This document shows, one piece after another, positions 1 through 10,302 of a stretch of 64,000 nucleotides of DNA. Under the pieces are notes generated by a model. The model was given only the letters and a program-made list of their open reading frames with translations, was not told the origin of the DNA and made no database searches. The DNA is from Tetramitus jugosus. Its lineage: Eukaryota > Heterolobosea > Eutetramitea > Acrasida > Vahlkampfiidae. Location of the stretch: NCBI GenBank assembly GCA_937625935.1, contig OW569361.1:434001-498000 (forward strand). The letters are read 5' to 3'. Both the position numbers and the translations under genes were made by a program. The first letter of the stretch is position 1, and the number at the start of each line of letters is the position of its first letter.

Positions 1-730
1 CTTTTTCTGCTGCTGCTGCTGCTACTACTGTTGTTGGTTTGTTTCTTCTAATCATAATCGATTCATCAAAATATTCACCATCAGCATCACTCTCATCCGA
101 TGCAGCATCACTGTCATAATTGTTGTCATCACCTTCGTCACCTTCATCATTTGACTCGTATTGATTTCGGTTCTTTTCCGACTCTACTTGATTCAAACTT
201 CTCATCCGATCAATCGTCTTCTTGATTCGTTTCATGGCAGAAGCAGTGGCCGAGTTTGATGATGATTTTTGTGAAATGGAAACGACTACTGGGTCCTTGT
301 TTCGATTCAATCGATCTCTTGACATTCGTTCCTTTTCCTTCTGAAGTAACATGTCATCTCTTTCTTGTTGTTTTCTCAATGAACGATCATCATGTGAGAC
401 AAAGTGTTCAATATCATTCTTTTTTGATGATGATGATTTTATTGTTGTTGTTGTTGTTGTTGGAATAGTGGATGGTGGTACAATGATGGGCCTCAACTGT
501 TGTTGTTGTTGTTGGTCATCAAATAATGTTGGTTGTTGAATCATAGGATCAGTATGACCAATCACTGGTGACGATGAAGATGACTGTTGATCAATCGTTA
601 TTTTTTGTTTGGAATTCATCTTGTTCTTTTGTGTGTATAAAATGTTACTGCGAATAAATAAAATGGCAGTCGCAGTGAATATGATGAATAGGAAGAGAAG
701 AAAGCATAGTGCATATCTCTTGGGCAACAT
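1..730 (-). CDS. type II membrane protein with acidic low-complexity stem, 5' part only
   Basis: An open frame on the minus strand starts at an ATG at 730 and stays open to the left edge, so about 243 codons of a longer gene are present. The protein has a short basic N-terminus followed at once by a hydrophobic segment of about 19 residues (LCFLLFLFIIFTATAILFI), which looks like a signal anchor. After it come a Ser/Gln/Thr-rich stretch with six Gln codons (about 504-520), a Lys/Arg/Glu-rich segment and a strongly acidic Asp/Glu region. This is the usual layout of a Golgi or ER type II protein with a stem. A glycosyltransferase catalytic domain may follow, but it lies outside the window. The family cannot be named. 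Confidence 0.6.
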   Translation of the reverse strand, partial: MLPKRYALCFLLFLFIIFTATAILFIRSNILYTQKNKMNSKQKITIDQQSSSSSPVIGHTDPMIQQPTLFDDQQQQQQLRPIIVPPSTIPTTTTTTIKSSSSKKNDIEHFVSHDDRSLRKQQERDDMLLQKEKERMSRDRLNRNKDPVVVSISQKSSSNSATASAMKRIKKTIDRMRSLNQVESEKNRNQYESNDEGDEGDDNNYDSDAASDESDADGEYFDESIMIRRNKPTTVVAAAAAEK

Positions 731-1124
731 GTTATCAACTACTGCAATATGGTTGTTGTTGTTGTGAAAAGATTTTTTTCACCCGAAAAAAAAATATGAT
801 ATTATCAATGATTTTTTTTGTTGTTGCTGTTGCTGTTGTTGATGTTTGTTGATGTTGACACACAACACAATTTCTGAATCGGGAAGATGTTGGGTGTATT
901 TATTTTTTTTGTTTCGTCGTGTGAGCGAATGATGTGTGAGTCGTCGTAGTTGTTGGTAAGTGTGTCGTGCTTGCTTTTTTTTATCGATTCTCGAAACACG
1001 AAATTTCAATTTTGAATAGCGATGCATATGGCTTCGAGTCGGGAGAGAAAATCTCCCCAACACTCAAAACAGGGATGACCAAAACAACAAATTTGGCGAA
1101 GAGGGTTTCGAGTTGCGTTACGAT
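731..1124. other. intergenic, divided between a minus-strand 5' flank and a 3' flank
   Basis: This holds the 5' flank of the membrane protein on its right and the 3' end of the AIMP1-like gene. It has T-rich tracts and a short imperfect TGTTGC/TGTTGT microsatellite at about 818-855. Short open frames on both strands here are low-complexity or Cys/Ser-rich and show no recognisable family. I see no gene. Confidence 0.5.
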
Positions 1125-2345
1125 TTATTTCACTTCGGCACCCTTATACTGTGAGAAGAGAATGGCTCCGGACTGAGTCTTGAAACGGTGTGTGCCATTG
1201 AAGACAACCTCTCCCTTGTCATTGGTGGAGAAGAGTGGCAAGATCTTGGAAAGTTTCTTGCTGACTTGGTTTGCTGGTGCAGGCTCTCCTTCGTGACCGT
1301 CAACAACAATTCTCTCACCAACCTTGTAAGAGTTTTCAGGAATCTTGACCAACTCGACAGCTCCAGATTGCTTATCAGTGGAGCAAACAACCATACCATT
1401 GGATGCAACACCAACCATGTTGCTTGGCTTCAAGTTGCACATGACAAGGACATCCTTGCCCAAAATGTCTTCCATGGCAATCTTGCCAACGAGACCAGAG
1501 CAAATGGTTCTTGGTTGCTCCTCACCGACATCAATCTCTTCAATCAACAACTTTTCAGCTGCTTCGTGCTTCTTGACAGACAAAACTCTGCCGATTCTCA
1601 TGTCGAGGATGGATGGACTGACTTCAGCTGGCTTCTGGTCACCTGATGCAGCAGCTGGTGCCTTCTTGGTGTCAGCCTTTTTATCATCACCACCCTTCTT
1701 GTTGTTTGCAGGAGTTGCTTGAGCAGCTGGAGCAGCGCCACCCTTTGCTTGTTGCTCAACAGCAGCAACAGGAGCAAGTGCCTTGAAAGCAAATGGCTTG
1801 TTGTTGAATGGCAATGGTTGGACCTTGTCAAACAATCCATCAATTGGCAGAGTGTGTTGCATGAAATCGAACCATCTCAACAATGCTTGATACTTGGCAA
1901 CAGTTCTGCTACTCTTGATATGGGAGTGTAGGTAGGAAAACAGGAACAAATCAGCCAATGACAGAGTCAGACCAACAAAGAAGGTATTGGCAAGGACAAT
2001 CTTGTTAAAGTATTCGAGGTGAGAAGCAGAGTCAACCTTGACTGACAAATCGCGTTGACACAAGCTGATCAATTGAGACAATTGACAGTTTTCAATAGCA
2101 GTTGGTCTTGAGACAATAGAGGCACCACTTGAGGTGATTTGTCTGTCAATGTATTGAGCAATAGTAGATGCACCAAAGAGCTTGAAAGAAGCACTGACAT
2201 TCAATTGAGCACCAGCATTGTCGTTTTGAGATGTAACTTGAACAGAAATGTTGCTCTTCTCCAATGAGGAGCGAACAAGGGAGACGTAGAGTCTGAGTGC
2301 GTTGGAAGAAGCAGAGTTATCGAGTGCAAGTTCTAATTGAGACAT
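1125..2345 (-). CDS. AIMP1/Arc1p-like tRNA-binding cofactor with EMAPII domain
   Basis: A 406-residue, single-exon protein. Residues 1-190 look like a glutathione-transferase-like helical domain, as in Arc1p and AIMP proteins that bind aminoacyl-tRNA synthetases. An Ala/Lys/Pro-rich linker (about 195-245) leads to an OB-fold tRNA-binding domain (about 246-406) of the EMAPII type. Its signature includes ILDMRIGRVLSVKKHEAAEK, a CNLKPSNMVGVASNGMVVCS segment, and the extended EMAPII-type C-terminal part ending near the stop. The expected role is to deliver tRNA to one or more cytosolic synthetases, probably MetRS or GluRS. The MetRS in this window is the organellar type, so it is not an obvious partner. 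An alternative would be the C-terminal part of a synthetase, but no catalytic domain lies upstream. Confidence 0.88.
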   Translation of the reverse strand: MSQLELALDNSASSNALRLYVSLVRSSLEKSNISVQVTSQNDNAGAQLNVSASFKLFGASTIAQYIDRQITSSGASIVSRPTAIENCQLSQLISLCQRDLSVKVDSASHLEYFNKIVLANTFFVGLTLSLADLFLFSYLHSHIKSSRTVAKYQALLRWFDFMQHTLPIDGLFDKVQPLPFNNKPFAFKALAPVAAVEQQAKGGAAPAAQATPANNKKGGDDKKADTKKAPAAASGDQKPAEVSPSILDMRIGRVLSVKKHEAAEKLLIEEIDVGEEQPRTICSGLVGKIAMEDILGKDVLVMCNLKPSNMVGVASNGMVVCSTDKQSGAVELVKIPENSYKVGERIVVDGHEGEPAPANQVSKKLSKILPLFSTNDKGEVVFNGTHRFKTQSGAILFSQYKGAEVK

Positions 2346-2456
2346 GTTTGTTTCTTGAAGCGTTGTTTGTGTGCGTTTTTAATTGCTTGTGGAGATCAAA
2401 AAGTCGGATATATTTTACAAAATTGAATGTTCATTTTGGAAGAACGGGATGGATGT

Positions 2457-3293
2457 TTACAGATACAATGAGGAGGTTGTGTTCTTGGGTAATGAACTGA
2501 CATAGTCAAACTGACCCTTCTTCTTTTTCAAGTAGGGAATACCAACAATTGGAAGGACGTACTTCTCGTAGGCAGCAACAGCAGAAACATCTAATGCGTG
2601 ATTCTCTTCCAGCGTCACGAACGAAATGGCACTCTTGTTCAACATTTGGCAATCAGACAAAACAGCAGCAGCTGCGCCGGACAACAAGTTTGGACAAGGT
2701 AGGTAACTTGGCAACACGAGCCCATTCTCATTCTTTGCGTGCTTGGATCGATCCAATTGAGTTTGAATGCAGGTGACATGAGGCACAGCAGGTATCTCAT
2801 CTGATCTATATTGGAACACTTTGAGGGAGTCAAGTACAATGACTCTTTCGCTCACATTCATGTGCTCTGACAGTAGCATACTGAACCAATTGGCATGCTT
2901 ATCATGTATCGTTTGAGTCATCTCGACAAAAACTGTTGTTTTTCCACCAGCCAAAATTGAGTAAATATTGGCAATAACAGCATTCTTCTTTCTTTCTTCA
3001 CCATTGGCATCGTATCCACTCGTGTCTTCAACAATTGTTGCTCTCAATTGTTGATGTTGCTCATTTTGCTTGCTTTGGATCAATGATTTGACAAATGTTG
3101 ATCCAGCATGATGCACTCCAATGACCAAAAAGTCACAATCAATCTTTTCATCAGGAGTGCTGCTAGATGATGATGATACATAGTGAAATGGCGTGATAGA
3201 TTCGGCATCGTTCAGAAATGCATCTTCTTCGTCGTCATATTGCTCAGCTCTGCTCCAGTCAGAGGGTATCAAGTTCATTAATCGAAAGTCCAT
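2457..3293 (-). CDS. PSMG1: proteasome assembly chaperone 1-like protein
   Basis: The likely product is 278 residues from the ATG at 3293. An upstream in-frame ATG at 3365 would add 24 Asn/Thr/Gln residues that resemble a CAACAA-type leader. The protein has an acidic N-terminal segment with a DDEED motif, as in PAC1, then an alpha/beta core beginning DFLVIGVHHAGSTFV. Near residues 190-240 it has PNLLSGAAAAVLSDCQM followed by a LDVSAVAAYEKYVLPI segment. In PAC1 the matching region is a Pro-Asn segment, then AAVLSYCQ, then an acidic helix. PAC1 pairs with PAC2 to build the 20S alpha ring and keep it from dimerising. The call rests mainly on this C-terminal block. Confidence 0.72.
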   Translation of the reverse strand: MDFRLMNLIPSDWSRAEQYDDEEDAFLNDAESITPFHYVSSSSSSTPDEKIDCDFLVIGVHHAGSTFVKSLIQSKQNEQHQQLRATIVEDTSGYDANGEERKKNAVIANIYSILAGGKTTVFVEMTQTIHDKHANWFSMLLSEHMNVSERVIVLDSLKVFQYRSDEIPAVPHVTCIQTQLDRSKHAKNENGLVLPSYLPCPNLLSGAAAAVLSDCQMLNKSAISFVTLEENHALDVSAVAAYEKYVLPIVGIPYLKKKKGQFDYVSSLPKNTTSSLYL

Positions 3294-3681
3294 GGTAATC
3301 TTTGTCTTTTGTTGTTGCTGGGTTGTTGTGTTCTCAGTGTTGTTGTTTGTGTTTTCGGTTCGCACAGAAGCTGGAGATCAGTATTTTTAGTCTCAGAATT
3401 CGCACTTTTTTTTTTACAATGAAGAACATTCAACAGACAAAAGTGTCCTGGACCTCAAAGAGCGTTCGCCCAATGAACAATTTTTTCAATTGTGGAGCAC
3501 AAGCTTTGACAATAGACTACACTCGCACGCGTGAGGTCCATTCACACTCATATCACACGAACACATAGGTTGTGTCCTTGATCATAATAGATTTTCCAAC
3601 AACAACTGTGTGACTCATTCAGCTCCAAGAGCTCAACAACAATCATAACAACAACCATCATCAAACAATCACCATAGCATC
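3294..3681. promoter_or_regulatory. divergent promoter region of PSMG1-like and INTS3
   Basis: About 390 bp separate the two start codons. The INTS3 side is a long CAACAA-rich leader typical of this locus. There is a T9 tract near 3410 and no clear TATA element. The short open frame at 3419-3568 has no recognisable similarity. Confidence 0.4.
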
Positions 3682-6600
3682 ATGTCGTGGCCCAATATGA
3701 ACCAACAACAACAACAACAACAGCAACAAGGGATGCTGAACAAAACTCCCATCATGTCTCCACTGTCTCCCAATCAACTGCAACAACAACAATTATTGAC
3801 TCCATCACAACAACAACAACACAATCAGAACCTTGTTCTCACATCAAAGCTATTGCGTTTGACAGTGATTGATCAAGCAAATGAGATAGACAAACAATGG
3901 ACAGCATGTCTAAAGACAGTTGATGACTTGATTGCCAATTGTACAGAAATAGAGGCAGCAAATAAGCTGCATGAGAGACTGAGCCTTGAATTCAGGAATA
4001 AGCAGGTTCATGCAGATACCTGTCTTGGATTAATGTTTGGATTCTTAATTACACCAGATTTGACCAAGGCCATATTTGTATGTTGTTTTTTTTATGTGAA
4101 ACCGTTTTTTTGTAATGGTTTTGATTGTGAGGTATACAACCATGGTTGTGATGACTGACCAATTTTTTTTTTCTGGTGTGAAACTCATTGGTGTGTTGGC
4201 CAAATGTTGCTTAGTACTGGAAATTATTGAATCATTGTGCCAGAGACGGATTTCAACTCATTTCCAATAATTTAAATCGGTTGATTCATGAAAAATTTCA
4301 CAAGTTATTGGATCTTCCATTGGAAAGAATGCTGTGGATAGTGGGTGAACTAATCAAAACAAATGCAGCTGAGGTTGAGAATGTTTGTTTGCTTTTGACG
4401 CGACAAATCTTAACCGTAAGTATATTCTTTGACATATGTGTTTTCTTGTTCTGTTGTCTTGATGATTATTCACACATGATGGTTTTTGTTGCTTGACTTG
4501 AATAGGGTGATTTTTCAAAGAGGAATATGACACTTGCTAATTCCATGCTATCCATCTTGCACGGGAATAAGAAATGGACCTACGCACACCAAAAAATACT
4601 ATGCTCCTCGGTTTATACATATTTAAGACTGATTGAAGATCAATCAACCCTCCTTAACAAGAATAGTGCGATTGTTAGCTTACGACAATGGGGAATTCAG
4701 TTTTGTACAGAAGCGATTAGAGAACGATTTTTCGATATCATAACAGTGGGCAGAGACCTCGTTCGTGTGGTATTTCAACTAGCGTTTAAGCACAAGATAC
4801 CTGAAATGGAAAGTGTTTGGAAGGAATTATTTATTAAGCCTCAACAGGCGCCAGCAGATCTCTCACCAGCTGTTCCTGAGGAGCAAAAGGTACAGGCATA
4901 CACTGGATTGCATCAAGTATTGTCTGTTCCAACTCGAGCTCGCTGTTTATCTTCGCGAGTTTCGACCGAAATGGAGAGAGAACTCAGTTTTATCATGACA
5001 AATGTCAAGATGGGAAATCAGAGACGGTATCAATTATGGTTCCAACAGAGATTTTTAAATACGCCAGAGAGTGACATGTTGATTGTTGATTTGATACGAT
5101 ACATTTGTTGTGTGTTCCATCCACCGAATCATATTCTGGCAGGAAACTTTACCACGAGGTGGGCAATGGTTGGATGGCTATTGAAGAGTCTCAAATCGCA
5201 ACAAATTGATGAGAATGCAAAATTTGCTCTGATATTCGATTGGCTCTTCTGTAACAAGAAGGAGAATGTGATGAATTTAGAACCTGCATTGCTTCTCATG
5301 GTTCACAGTATTCCAAAGTACATGGATATTACGAGTACGATACTTGAAACTATTATGCATTTCGATACAACGTCCATTATGGGTGTTCCCAAAGAGAATA
5401 TTGCTCAAAACGTGCATAGAGCCGTGGAAATATTAGTCACATCCGGTGTTGTACAATCTTTGGCGATGCTTTCTGATTGTACGAAGCTGGATCAATCATT
5501 GCGGGATAAGCTCAAGAAGCATTTCCCTCGGTTTACTCAACCACCAGCGAGTCATCCTCAGCCTCAACAAGGAGCACATCCTGTTCATTCCCCTGTGCAA
5601 CAGCCACCTAGTCCTGTGAAAGGACCACAAGTGAGAAGATTATCTGATCCACATCCAGTGAAGCCGACAGCTCCCTCCGGTTCTGTTATTCAACCACCAA
5701 CTCAACCGCAGGTCATGCACAGGCAGCCACCAATTAATCCTGTAGTTCATCATATTAAGTCTAGTACTAGCGAAGAATCTCCTCCCTATGCAAAACCTGC
5801 TTTCGAAGCTCCGACATCCCCTGTGGTAAAAGCACCACAACCAGAGGAGAGTGCTCCGAAGACAGAGGAGATACCAAAGCCTGAAATTCGCACAGAAAGT
5901 GAACAAAAGTCGACTGCTGGTGAAGGAGGTTCCATAACATCAGATATGATCGACGATAGTGAAAATTATGATGTATCAGACGATGAATCGGATAACTCTG
6001 TCCGTAATTTGCTAGACGCACTCATTCAATCTTCAACTGCTTCCAAAGGAAAATTTACAGAATTGTTTGAACAACCTTTGAAAAAGCTGGCGAGTCAACT
6101 CCTTGGAAATGTTGGAAAGAGATTCGTCGGTGATGAGCCTTCTGTTCAAACTCTGACAACAATCATGGAAACACTTGAGAAGAATTCATCTGTCAACGAA
6201 CAGATTATTCAACAATTGGCCACTGTATTAATGAAGCTATTTTCGATAGAACTTTCAGCTTCAATGTCGAGTGCTGATGTCACACCTATCAGTATTCATA
6301 ACAACATCCATGATCAACAATTTGCTCACATGCAAAGAGTTCTTCTTTTTGCAGATCAATCTCTCTTCTATATCCTGTTCGATCACATATTTAAGGTGGT
6401 GATGAGCGTGCTTTCAAACAAGGAAGAAAAGCCAGCTGCAGCGGACAGTAAGCAACCACCTACACCAAAGAAACGAATATCAAAGGAGAGTAAGCAAGCC
6501 AAGGATGTGTTAACATCATTTGTCAAACATGCCTGCATAGCAGATCCTTCTTGTGGTTATCGTGCCTTGTGCTATTGTATTCGAAAGTTATACAGCAAAA

Positions 6601-8381
6601 CTCTAGATGATGAGTCACTTCGGGAGTGTACACCAGTTACATCTTTCTACGTGTCTACCTTGCTCAACTCGTCTGTTACTCAATCGAAGGGATCTATTCT
6701 CACATTTTATGAATGGCTTCTGCATGTGAGACGGCCTGATGCAACACAAAACTCTGAACCTGTATTTATAACTGATATCAAGGCATGTATTATAGAGAAC
6801 CCACTGTTGCTGGTGAATATTTTACCCATTCTGTCTCGGGAGATGTCACAACATATTAGACGATCAAGGCTGCAGTTGTATAGATTATTGGTGAAGAATA
6901 TGTATCCTTCGTATATGCAGAATATGCTTTCTCATTTCAGGAATGGAAGAATTCAGATATTGTTCTCGAAGCAAAAACCTAAAAAACAAACAGGGACCAC
7001 TCCAGCCAACTCAACTAATTCTACTGCTTCTCCAACGTCAAACAAATTACCAAGCGTGGCTGATGCTGTAGCACTGATGGAAAAGAGTCTTCAATGGGAA
7101 GATCACTACGAACAAGACATCTTCTGGGATATACTTCACACAGAGATTTTCTATCAACAAAAGCAACAAATGCAGTTCGCATTCACTGGAGAACTCGATG
7201 TAGAGAATAAGAACACTGACAACAAAAACGAGAAGCAGAACGAAGGAAAAGTTCCATTTCAGATATTCAGCATGTCTGATTATATTGTCGGGCTCTTCTC
7301 AATTCCTGGTTTCGATGTCGGTGGTCGAAATGCACTCGATAAGGTGCAGAGACTTGTGGTTGGTGTTGCTAGTCTTTTCGATTATTTGCAGACAGTACAG
7401 GATGATGATCCTGTTCAATCATTCGAGATACTAAATTATGATGCGATCAAGACGATTCTTTCCTTGTCTCCTGCTCAATACTCCCAGTTTCCATCGAACC
7501 TCCTATTTGAATATGTTCAAGCTGTGGGAACATCTGTGTCAAGTATGCTCATTCATATTCTCAAGTTGATGGAGGATGATCAGCAAACACAAGTTAAAAA
7601 TCGAGATGATATATTAGTTCACTTGTTGAATGTGAAGTATTTGGAAATGAGCAGCGAGGGCATATTAGTGTTAAGACTATTTCAGACTGAGGACTTTATG
7701 AGACAACTGCATCACTTGACAGAGAAGTGGAAGAACAAGAAACAACAGTTCTTCATTCTATCTCAATTGATAGAGGGCCATACCCTGAAAGAAAAGCAAG
7801 AAAAAACTGCAAAAACAACGAGATCTCGTGTTGTCAAGTCTACCAATGCTGGTACCAGGAAATCAACCCGCAAGAGACGTCCAGCCTCCCGAAAGCTTCC
7901 TTGGGATGACGACGAAAGTTCTGGTGAGGAAGATTTTATAGTAAAGGACGAGGAAGTTGATGAGCCTGCTCAAGAGAGTAATGATGATGAGAATCAAGAA
8001 GAGGAAAACGAAGGAGAGAATGATGAGGAGGACAATAAGACCACGAAGAGAGGTACCACCACCTCTGTCAGACGCAGACGCATCAGAAGAAACATTGAGG
8101 ATGATGAAGATGAGGAAGAGAATGAGGAGTCCGATGACGATGAGAAAGAATCGAATGACAAGGAGCGCAACAATGGCAGTGATTCAGAAACGGAGAAGGA
8201 CAATAAGAAGAAAGCCCCGAAGAGACGGCGCACGAGAGACGAAGAGCAAGAGAATGAAGATGAAGAAGACGAGAATGGAGAAGGAGGAGACGAGGAGGAA
8301 GAGGAAGAGAGTGAAGAAGACCTCGAATCTAAATATCTCAAGAATCAATCCAGAAAGAGACGAAGGATCACAAAAAAATGA
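3682..8381 (+). CDS. INTS3: Integrator complex subunit 3
   Basis: Three exons are supported by frame and splice sites: 3682-4077, 4215-4415 and 4506-8381. Both introns are phase 0 (GTATGT...TTAG and GTAAGT...ATAG), giving 1490 residues. After a Gln-rich N-terminus the alpha-helical repeat core follows animal INTS3 closely. Exon 2 encodes RDGFQLISNNLNRLIHEKFH then LWIVGELIKTNA. Exon 3 encodes VYTYLRLIEDQ, IRERFFDIITVGRDLVR, RYQLWFQQRFLNTPESD and DLIRYICCVFHPPNHILAG. Pro-rich and acidic linkers (residues about 535-690) precede a second helical region. The tail (about 1300-1490) alternates Arg/Lys-rich and Asp/Glu-rich runs, longer than the equivalent tail in animals. INTS3 works in Integrator and, in animals, in the SOSS ssDNA-repair complex. 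Confidence 0.93.
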
Positions 8382-8386
8382 GCCAC

Positions 8387-8407
8387 TTTTCGGCGCGCAA
8401 ATAAAAG
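8387..8407 (+). promoter_or_regulatory. GGCGCGCAAA element upstream of AK7-like gene
   Basis: The 99 bp between the INTS3 stop and the AK7-like ATG contain TTTTCGGCGCGCAAATAAAA, about 75-95 bp before the start codon. The same GC core flanked by A/T runs occurs just upstream of two other cilium-associated genes in this window (IFT144 and the C2orf81-like gene). It resembles an E2F-type site, but the binding factor is inferred. Confidence 0.4.
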
Positions 8408-8480
8408 ACGACAACCGTCGCTTACGACAACTGGCATTTCTAGCAAGACTTTCTGTTTCATTGCGGCACTGTTGAACAAA

Positions 8481-10264
8481 ATGGCGAGAGTTTTTATCAA
8501 TCATGTGAATCATCTCCTCGAGGGTTATCTAGTTGAACAATTGTTGAGCCATAACGTCCAGGCAGAGAACAAGAAAAACCATGTTTACCAACAGGTCAAT
8601 GACGCTGTAGCACCAATTATGGTTGAGACTCGAACTGAAGAAGTTTTGAGTACAGATGAGACCCAACATGAGCAGTACAATTCCATTCCATTGAAAAGGT
8701 ATCGAATTATGGGCACGTTATCGAGCCAAGAACGCTTCTCTGTTGATCACTTAATGGAGTATGTCAGTTTTGTTCCTCAAAAAGATCATAAACTCTTGAA
8801 GCAATCATTACTAGATTCCGATATTGTGATCTATCGACTGTTCCAAGAATCAGATATAGAAGAGGTTCACTATGCTTTAAACTTGATTGAGAGTGCGTCG
8901 ATTGGATCACAGGTATTCATCTTGGTATCGAGTGTGGCAACCTGGTCTAATACGACTAGATTCATGCAAGAGGACAACACTTATGAACCCTATCATGAGG
9001 AATCAGCGATCACTAGGCAAGCTCTGCCCAAATTTCAAAAGTTTTTGGACCTTGAGAAGCGAGTGAGGAGAATGAATACAGACTTTTTACGTACTTTTGT
9101 TGTCTGCTCAGGAATACTTTATGGTGAAGGAGAGGAGTATCTCCATCAATTCTTTCAGGTATTGATCGTGTTGTGTATTTTCGATTTGCTAAGCAGATTA
9201 TTTGTCGGCTAACTCTCCTGTTGTAGATGGCTTCGTCACTGGATTGCCAAAAGTTACCCTGTTTTTTGAATGGAGACAATTTCTTACCTTTGGTTCATGT
9301 GCATGACGTTTGTAATGTCATCAGATTTATTATGGATCGAGTGAATACTGAGTACGAACCCCAGATTACTCAAAAATATGTATTAGCGATTGATGACTCG
9401 ATAATTACTCTTAGAGAGTTGTTATCTTCCCTCAACAAAGGGTATGGCGGCGAGGGAGAGGTGGAACATTTGACGGCAGATGAGATGTTACTTTACGATC
9501 ACGTAGACTACTTAACGTTGGACATGAAGTTCACTACTGTAACAGTCAAGAGTTGGGGAATACAATTCGAGTACACATCAGGGTTGTTGAGTCACATGGC
9601 CAGTGTTAGCGAAAAATATGAGAAGAGAAGATGCACTTTTCCATTAAGAGAAGCGTTTTCTTCTTCTCCCTTGTCTCTAAAGACGATGAGAATGATTGCA
9701 GAACGAGTAGGCACTGAACATCGGGACCAATTTATTCACCGACTTCAAGAGGAGACAGAAGAAGTAGACCCAGAATCCTTACTGAGGTTTCTAGCTCACT
9801 TAATAACCGACAAAGAATCACAATCACACAACCCTAATCCCGTTGAACAACCGATTGAGCAAGTGTACGCTCGAATTGCTGAATTTATAGGGTTACCGGC
9901 CAGCAATTACATAGAGGAGGTATTAACAGAGGAAGAGATGGAAAGGAGGCAAGAGAAAGAGCGCTTAAGGTTGGAGATAGAGAGAGTTGAACTAGAGAGA
10001 AGGGAGAACATGGAGAGACTTGAGCTTGAACGGCAGTTGGAAGAAGAGCGAGTGGATGAAATTCACCGAGAGGAGAACGAAGTTTTAAAGGTTCGATCAA
10101 AGCCATTACAACGTTACTTACTGGACAGTGTTGTACCAACTGTAATGAGGGGATTAGTGGACGTCGCACTCGTGAGACCCGATGACCCAGTGTCTCATCT
10201 AGCAAGATATATACGACAACATAATCCGATGAAAGATGTATCAAGAGATCATTTGACCGATTGA
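8481..10264 (+). CDS. adenylate kinase 7-like protein lacking the kinase domain
   Basis: Two exons, 8481-9158 and 9227-10264, are joined by a 68-nt phase-0 intron (GTATTG...TGTAG), giving 571 residues. Residues 1-400 resemble the NAD-dependent epimerase-like Rossmann region of AK7: a KRYRIMGTLS segment, DSDIVIYRLF, VFILVSSVATW, FVVCSGILYGEGE, and LPCFLNGDNFLPLVHVHDV. A Glu/Arg-rich coiled coil (about 440-515) follows. The C-terminus (about 525-566) is a DPY-30-type dimerisation motif with YLLDSVVPTVMRGLVDVALV and RPDDPVSHLARYI. In AK7 an adenylate kinase domain with a P-loop lies between these parts. No Gly-rich P-loop or lid is visible here, and 571 residues is about 150 short of animal AK7. 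The role is probably structural in the cilium. Confidence 0.78.
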
Positions 10265-10302
10265 TTTGCTTATTTACAAACAAGTTTATTTCTACCTATA
10301 GT

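Noticed and set aside
7957-8475. basic or Ser-rich open frames overlapping the 3' end of INTS3
   Set aside because: Shadows of the GAG/GAT/AAG-rich acidic tail of INTS3.
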